A DNA stretch of 15,952 nt from NCBI GenBank assembly GCA_021295675.1, contig JAGWBY010000027.1, positions 1-15,952 of the forward strand, in the 5' to 3' direction. Shown one piece after another: positions 14,301-15,952 of this stretch (positions within the stretch are counted from its first letter, which is position 1; each line of letters opens with the position of its first letter). The stretch is from Candidatus Latescibacterota bacterium (GTDB taxonomy: Bacteria; Latescibacterota; UBA2968; UBA8231). Below the pieces are notes generated by a model. The model ran no database searches. It saw only the letters and a program-made list of their open reading frames with translations, and had not been told where the DNA came from. The position numbers and the translations under genes were made by a program.

Positions 14301-15223
14301 GCTACAGCGTCTCCGAGTTGCCTGCTGGCTTGTCGTTTGACGCGGAAACTCGGACGCTTTCGGGCACGCCCGAAGCCGAGGGTACCACGGAAGTCACCTA
14401 CACGGCTACGGCCGGTGAGGAAAGCGTCTCGCTGACCTTCTCCATCAAGGTCAACCCGGAGTTGGACTTTGAGCAACTTAACACGTTGTTCGGCCTGTTC
14501 GAGGCCGCCGGCAAGGCCAATCCGGCTGATGAGCACGACGAAGGAGCACTCCAACTCACCGTTGGCGTGCCGGTAGAACTGACGCTGCCGGAGATCCCGG
14601 GTGGAACCGGGGAGAAGACATATAGCATGTCTGGGCTCCCCGCGGGTCTGTCGTTTGACGGTACCACGCGGACGATTTCGGGTACGCCTACGGAAGAAGG
14701 TCTGGCCATAGTTATCCTTACGGTTACGGACGCCGTTGGTGCTACCGGTCAGGTGCCGGTTCCCGTGTCGGTGGTCCAGCCTCCGTTGGATGCTCCCGGT
14801 ATTCTTCCCGACGAGCCCTTGGCCGACGACTACAAGGGCGCTGACGGCGAAGGCGACCAAGGCGGCTTTATCCTGCTGAGTTGGGAGTTGTCGGACGATC
14901 ACGACAACATCGACGGCTATCGCATCTTCCGTACAATGCCCGTGCTGAACAATGAAGAGGTTCCTTGGGCCTTTGTAGATGCCGTGCCGGGCGTGGAGAA
15001 AGGTCGCGCCATCGTCGCCACGCTCGACAATGTCTCCACTCTCTGGGGCATTGCCGCCGAGCGCGGTGGTCGCACCACGCATGGTGCTGCTAAGGCCGTG
15101 TTCGTCGATGCTGAGAATCCTTATGGGTTGATGGCTGAGACGATGATGGCTAGCAGGGAAGCGGCGCAGGCCGGTGATGGGCCGGTGTTCGCCTCGCTGC
15201 TGCCAGCGTGGCTCCGAAGCTGA
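11336..15223 (+). CDS. giant secreted Calx-beta / putative-Ig repeat surface protein, N-terminal part up to the frame break
   Basis: This part has 1295 codons. A Sec signal peptide (RR, hydrophobic WLLAFGLVLGWAG, cleavage after A32 in EAQA-Q) is followed by beta-sandwich modules. Calx-beta-like units start near residues 34, 182, 366, 471, 715 and 831; the clearer ones carry 'ATRDVDYTA...TIPAGEVSGS..L.I.P..D' with acidic loops. He_PIG putative-Ig units start near 619, 952 and 1060 with the signature LPAGLSFDAETRTLSGTP. A fibronectin-III-like module (GFILLSWELSDDHDNIDGYR) starts near 1164. Acidic inserts D136-E145 and D306-N314 (DPDRDGDGN, resembling a thrombospondin-type-3 calcium loop) suggest Ca binding. 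The role is probably an extracellular adhesin or matrix protein stiffened by calcium. The last ten residues before TGA (LLPAWLRS region) are out of the native frame; the true protein continues in the frame of the next feature. Confidence 0.88.
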   Translation: MIHTKSLIRRLAYVPWLLAFGLVLGWAGEAQAQDIRLTGGKSVREDAGATTITVKATNYDVPGSDTKTNVGAATYVILDVATAGTPDASAGRTALNSRYNVTLGTIVIPKDKNEGTVDITFTPIKNDAIGNPAITDDDDNDPDNEANLDVYITGVAGSAFTVTDAGRTLITLIDKDQVTNRINLSFSPSEISQEAGSTEITVTATVDGELVKSKKLDIPLVVVGASAWRGPNTEDTLPEATAPEGDEATRDAHYNLPSLPTVTIPKNRLSGKATFTIDPKSGPRWVGIGTPTTTDLRYDNVTPTADPDRDGDGNPATNNNADGTLDAGGFTKEEQEIEVIPNHLTISEKKVSELKGDDAEDEGLKASPDMIREEVGETSINLKIILARTVTDDEAVVFSITGSRGGTRDIHYTASFTDLTIPAGEIEGEATLTLTPFANTGTIEIDVEAKVDNSTQTETITIVDTDVSTTDITLSADPGSIMEDAGETDVTITATLNALVLEEDAKLTLVLGNMVSTDDDGDGATATRDVDYTAVIRSVTIAAGEVSGSTTVSITPVDDGVEDVDETIKIKSSNKPKNDIGDDIAVSVATITLKDTGVREDPDAPVDMTPAFTEDDIAASDTVIEGVVGTALEQVLPEATGDGTLTYTVSASLPGGLSFDAATRTLSGTPTAAGDAEIVYTVVDGDTGDALPAESAALTYNFEIAEKPDPTTEVVNVSVSQSSVRESGDSASISVKATLAGPAPVAETIRFTLGAPSEGVQAVRDVDFSATLHGNVAIAEGATEATTSLTLTPIDNANTDGNRVVGVHAMASGGSASADVTIADDETASTSISLSANPHTVSEADGNTELTITATLDGKVLDADAEVTLSVDSGSEATRDVDYRALFLPVLTIPAGEVSGSTSLFIDPISDEEDEGNETITLNGAIDGLENGTGLITISDYVVIPPPIDPLAFAEGAMIDTIEATAGAPIPDADTQLPEATGGSGGDISYSVSELPAGLSFDAETRTLSGTPEAEGTTEVTYTATAGEESVSLTFSIKVNPELDFEQLNTLFGLFEAAGKANPADEHDEGALQLTVGVPVELTLPEIPGGTGEKTYSMSGLPAGLSFDGTTRTISGTPTEEGLAIVILTVTDAVGATGQVPVPVSVVQPPLDAPGILPDEPLADDYKGADGEGDQGGFILLSWELSDDHDNIDGYRIFRTMPVLNNEEVPWAFVDAVPGVEKGRAIVATLDNVSTLWGIAAERGGRTTHGAAKAVFVDAENPYGLMAETMMASREAAQAGDGPVFASLLPAWLRS

Positions 15224-15952
15224 ATCTAATCGGAAGTGTGATTAGCTCAGCGATTACCAGGACGGAAGAGGCGGTTCGCGCTACCGACGACATCGCGCCG
15301 TTGGCCGTGCCGTCGCTCAGCGTCTTGGATGCGCCCAACGACGAGGGTGGTCGCATCGTCCTGACGTGGACGCTCTCGCCCTCAGATAAGCTCCTGCAGG
15401 GCGTCATTGCCGGAGCCATTGGTCCGGCCGCGGTCGAGTCTGTCGTCGGCGTCCATGGCTACAGCATCTATCGCAGCGCTACGGGTGAAGATGAGTTCTC
15501 CCTGATCGCACAGGTTGATGCTGGTGTCGCGTCCTTTGTCGATGAGACGGCGCTGAATGGTGTGCATTACACCTATCAGGTGCGGCCTTACGACTTGGAC
15601 AACGAGACGGGTTCCGATATCGAACAGACGGCGATGGCCGTGCGCAACAGCGTGTTGGATAGCGAAGGTCGCGCGATCTTCGGTCTGTTCGGTGCCGACA
15701 ACCGCATTGGTTTCGACGACTTCTTCATCTTCGCCGACAACTTCGGCCTGACGGCGGAAGACGCTGGGTTTGATCCGGCGTTCGACCTCGCGCCGAGCGA
15801 AGCGATCGACTTCGACGACTTCTTCGTCTTTGCCGACAACTTTGGGCGCAGCATAGCTGCCGCTGGTAAGCGCGTGCCGATGCTGGCGGGTCTGAATGCG
15901 GATGCGCGGATGTATCTGGATGCGCGGACGGCCATGCCGAACGTGGGTGAGG
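15178..15952 (+). CDS. C-terminal part of the same surface protein: FN3-like plus dockerin-like repeats (runs off right edge)
   Basis: The frame one step over from the large gene is open from 15178 to the window end and continues the protein. It reads SVAPKLNLIGSV, TRTEEAVRATDDIAPLAVPS, a fibronectin-III-like module (IVLTWTLSPSDK ... GVHGYSIYRS ... VHYTYQVRPYD), then two dockerin/EF-hand-like units (GADNRIGFDDFFIFADNFG and PSEAIDFDDFFVFADNFG). It ends with a new beta-strand segment (ARMYLDARTAMPNVGE) that could open a cohesin-like domain. No credible start codon with a Shine-Dalgarno exists, so this is not a separate gene. One base added before CCAGC at about 15202 gives ...FASLL-ASVAPKLNL..., a smooth join. 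The dockerin-like end is probably an attachment or sorting module; that is inference. Confidence 0.82.
15712..15846 (+). repeat. two dockerin-like FDDFFxFADNFG units, 33 residues apart
   Basis: FDDFFIFADNFG (15712-15747) and FDDFFVFADNFG (15811-15846) differ at one residue and are 99 nt apart in frame. Compared with a dockerin loop (D-x-N-x-D-G-x-[IV]-x-x-x-D), the first loop has lost its position-1 Asp, while the second keeps Asp at positions 1, 9 and 12. This suggests unequal calcium affinity. The helix after each loop is nearly invariant, consistent with a paired binding surface. Confidence 0.75.

Noticed and set aside
13304..15082. A 592-codon minus-strand open frame, antisense to the Calx-beta protein
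   Set aside because: Arg-rich, low-information product opposite a gene with repeated recognisable domains; a shadow frame.

Overview
The window is GC-rich bacterial DNA, densely packed and mostly housekeeping or cell-envelope in content. The large secreted protein at the right end finishes (frame-shifted) in a fibronectin-like module followed by two 'FDDFFxFADNFG' dockerin-like units. As far as I recall, that C-terminal signature is common in uncultured marine or sponge-associated lineages such as Latescibacterota and relatives. That is a lineage inference from memory; the window holds no marker gene that proves it.

Left block (1-2860, minus strand). A TTGACA-17-TATACT promoter (2832-2860) reads leftward into a small gene that only makes sense as a selenoprotein: a 77-residue SelW/Rdx-family protein (2567-2800) whose CxxU motif is encoded by an in-frame TGA, with a bacterial SECIS-like hairpin directly after it. 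An ordinary ORF search splits it and loses it. It is followed by a secreted TPR-repeat protein (TTG start, strong Shine-Dalgarno), rdgB (house-cleaning XTP/dITP pyrophosphatase) and a type-1 ABC exporter. Spacing is tight throughout (42 nt, 5 nt, 1-nt overlap), so they are probably one operon. The exporter is interrupted near 358-363 by what looks like a single missing base and runs off the left edge.

Centre (2994-10955, plus strand). A HEAT-repeat protein, hisG (long form), hisD and hisB overlap one another by 1-4 nt, giving a translationally coupled partial histidine operon. The remaining his genes must lie elsewhere. A GT4 glycosyltransferase follows after 18 nt. Next come a 173-nt gap holding an imperfect palindromic REP/MITE-like element, a YfhO-family polytopic membrane protein and a small membrane-anchored coiled-coil protein containing a 63-nt tandem duplication. 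The glycosyltransferase and YfhO proteins suggest envelope glycan work; the substrates are unknown.

Right block (10956-15952, plus strand). A 380-nt non-coding stretch contains a perfect consensus sigma-70 promoter (TTGACA-17-TATAAT, 11141-11169). After it comes a leader of about 160 nt with two perfect short hairpins and two tiny overlapping reading frames that end exactly at the next gene's start. That gene encodes a very large secreted protein built of Calx-beta and putative-Ig (He_PIG) repeats. Its frame is broken between 15178 and 15223 by another apparent one-base loss; the C-terminal part continues in the next frame, without a stop, to the window end. Two single-base frame breaks in one 16-kb window suggest either assembly or sequencing indels or real gene decay, and read mapping should separate these. 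I saw no tRNA, rRNA, CRISPR array or transposase.
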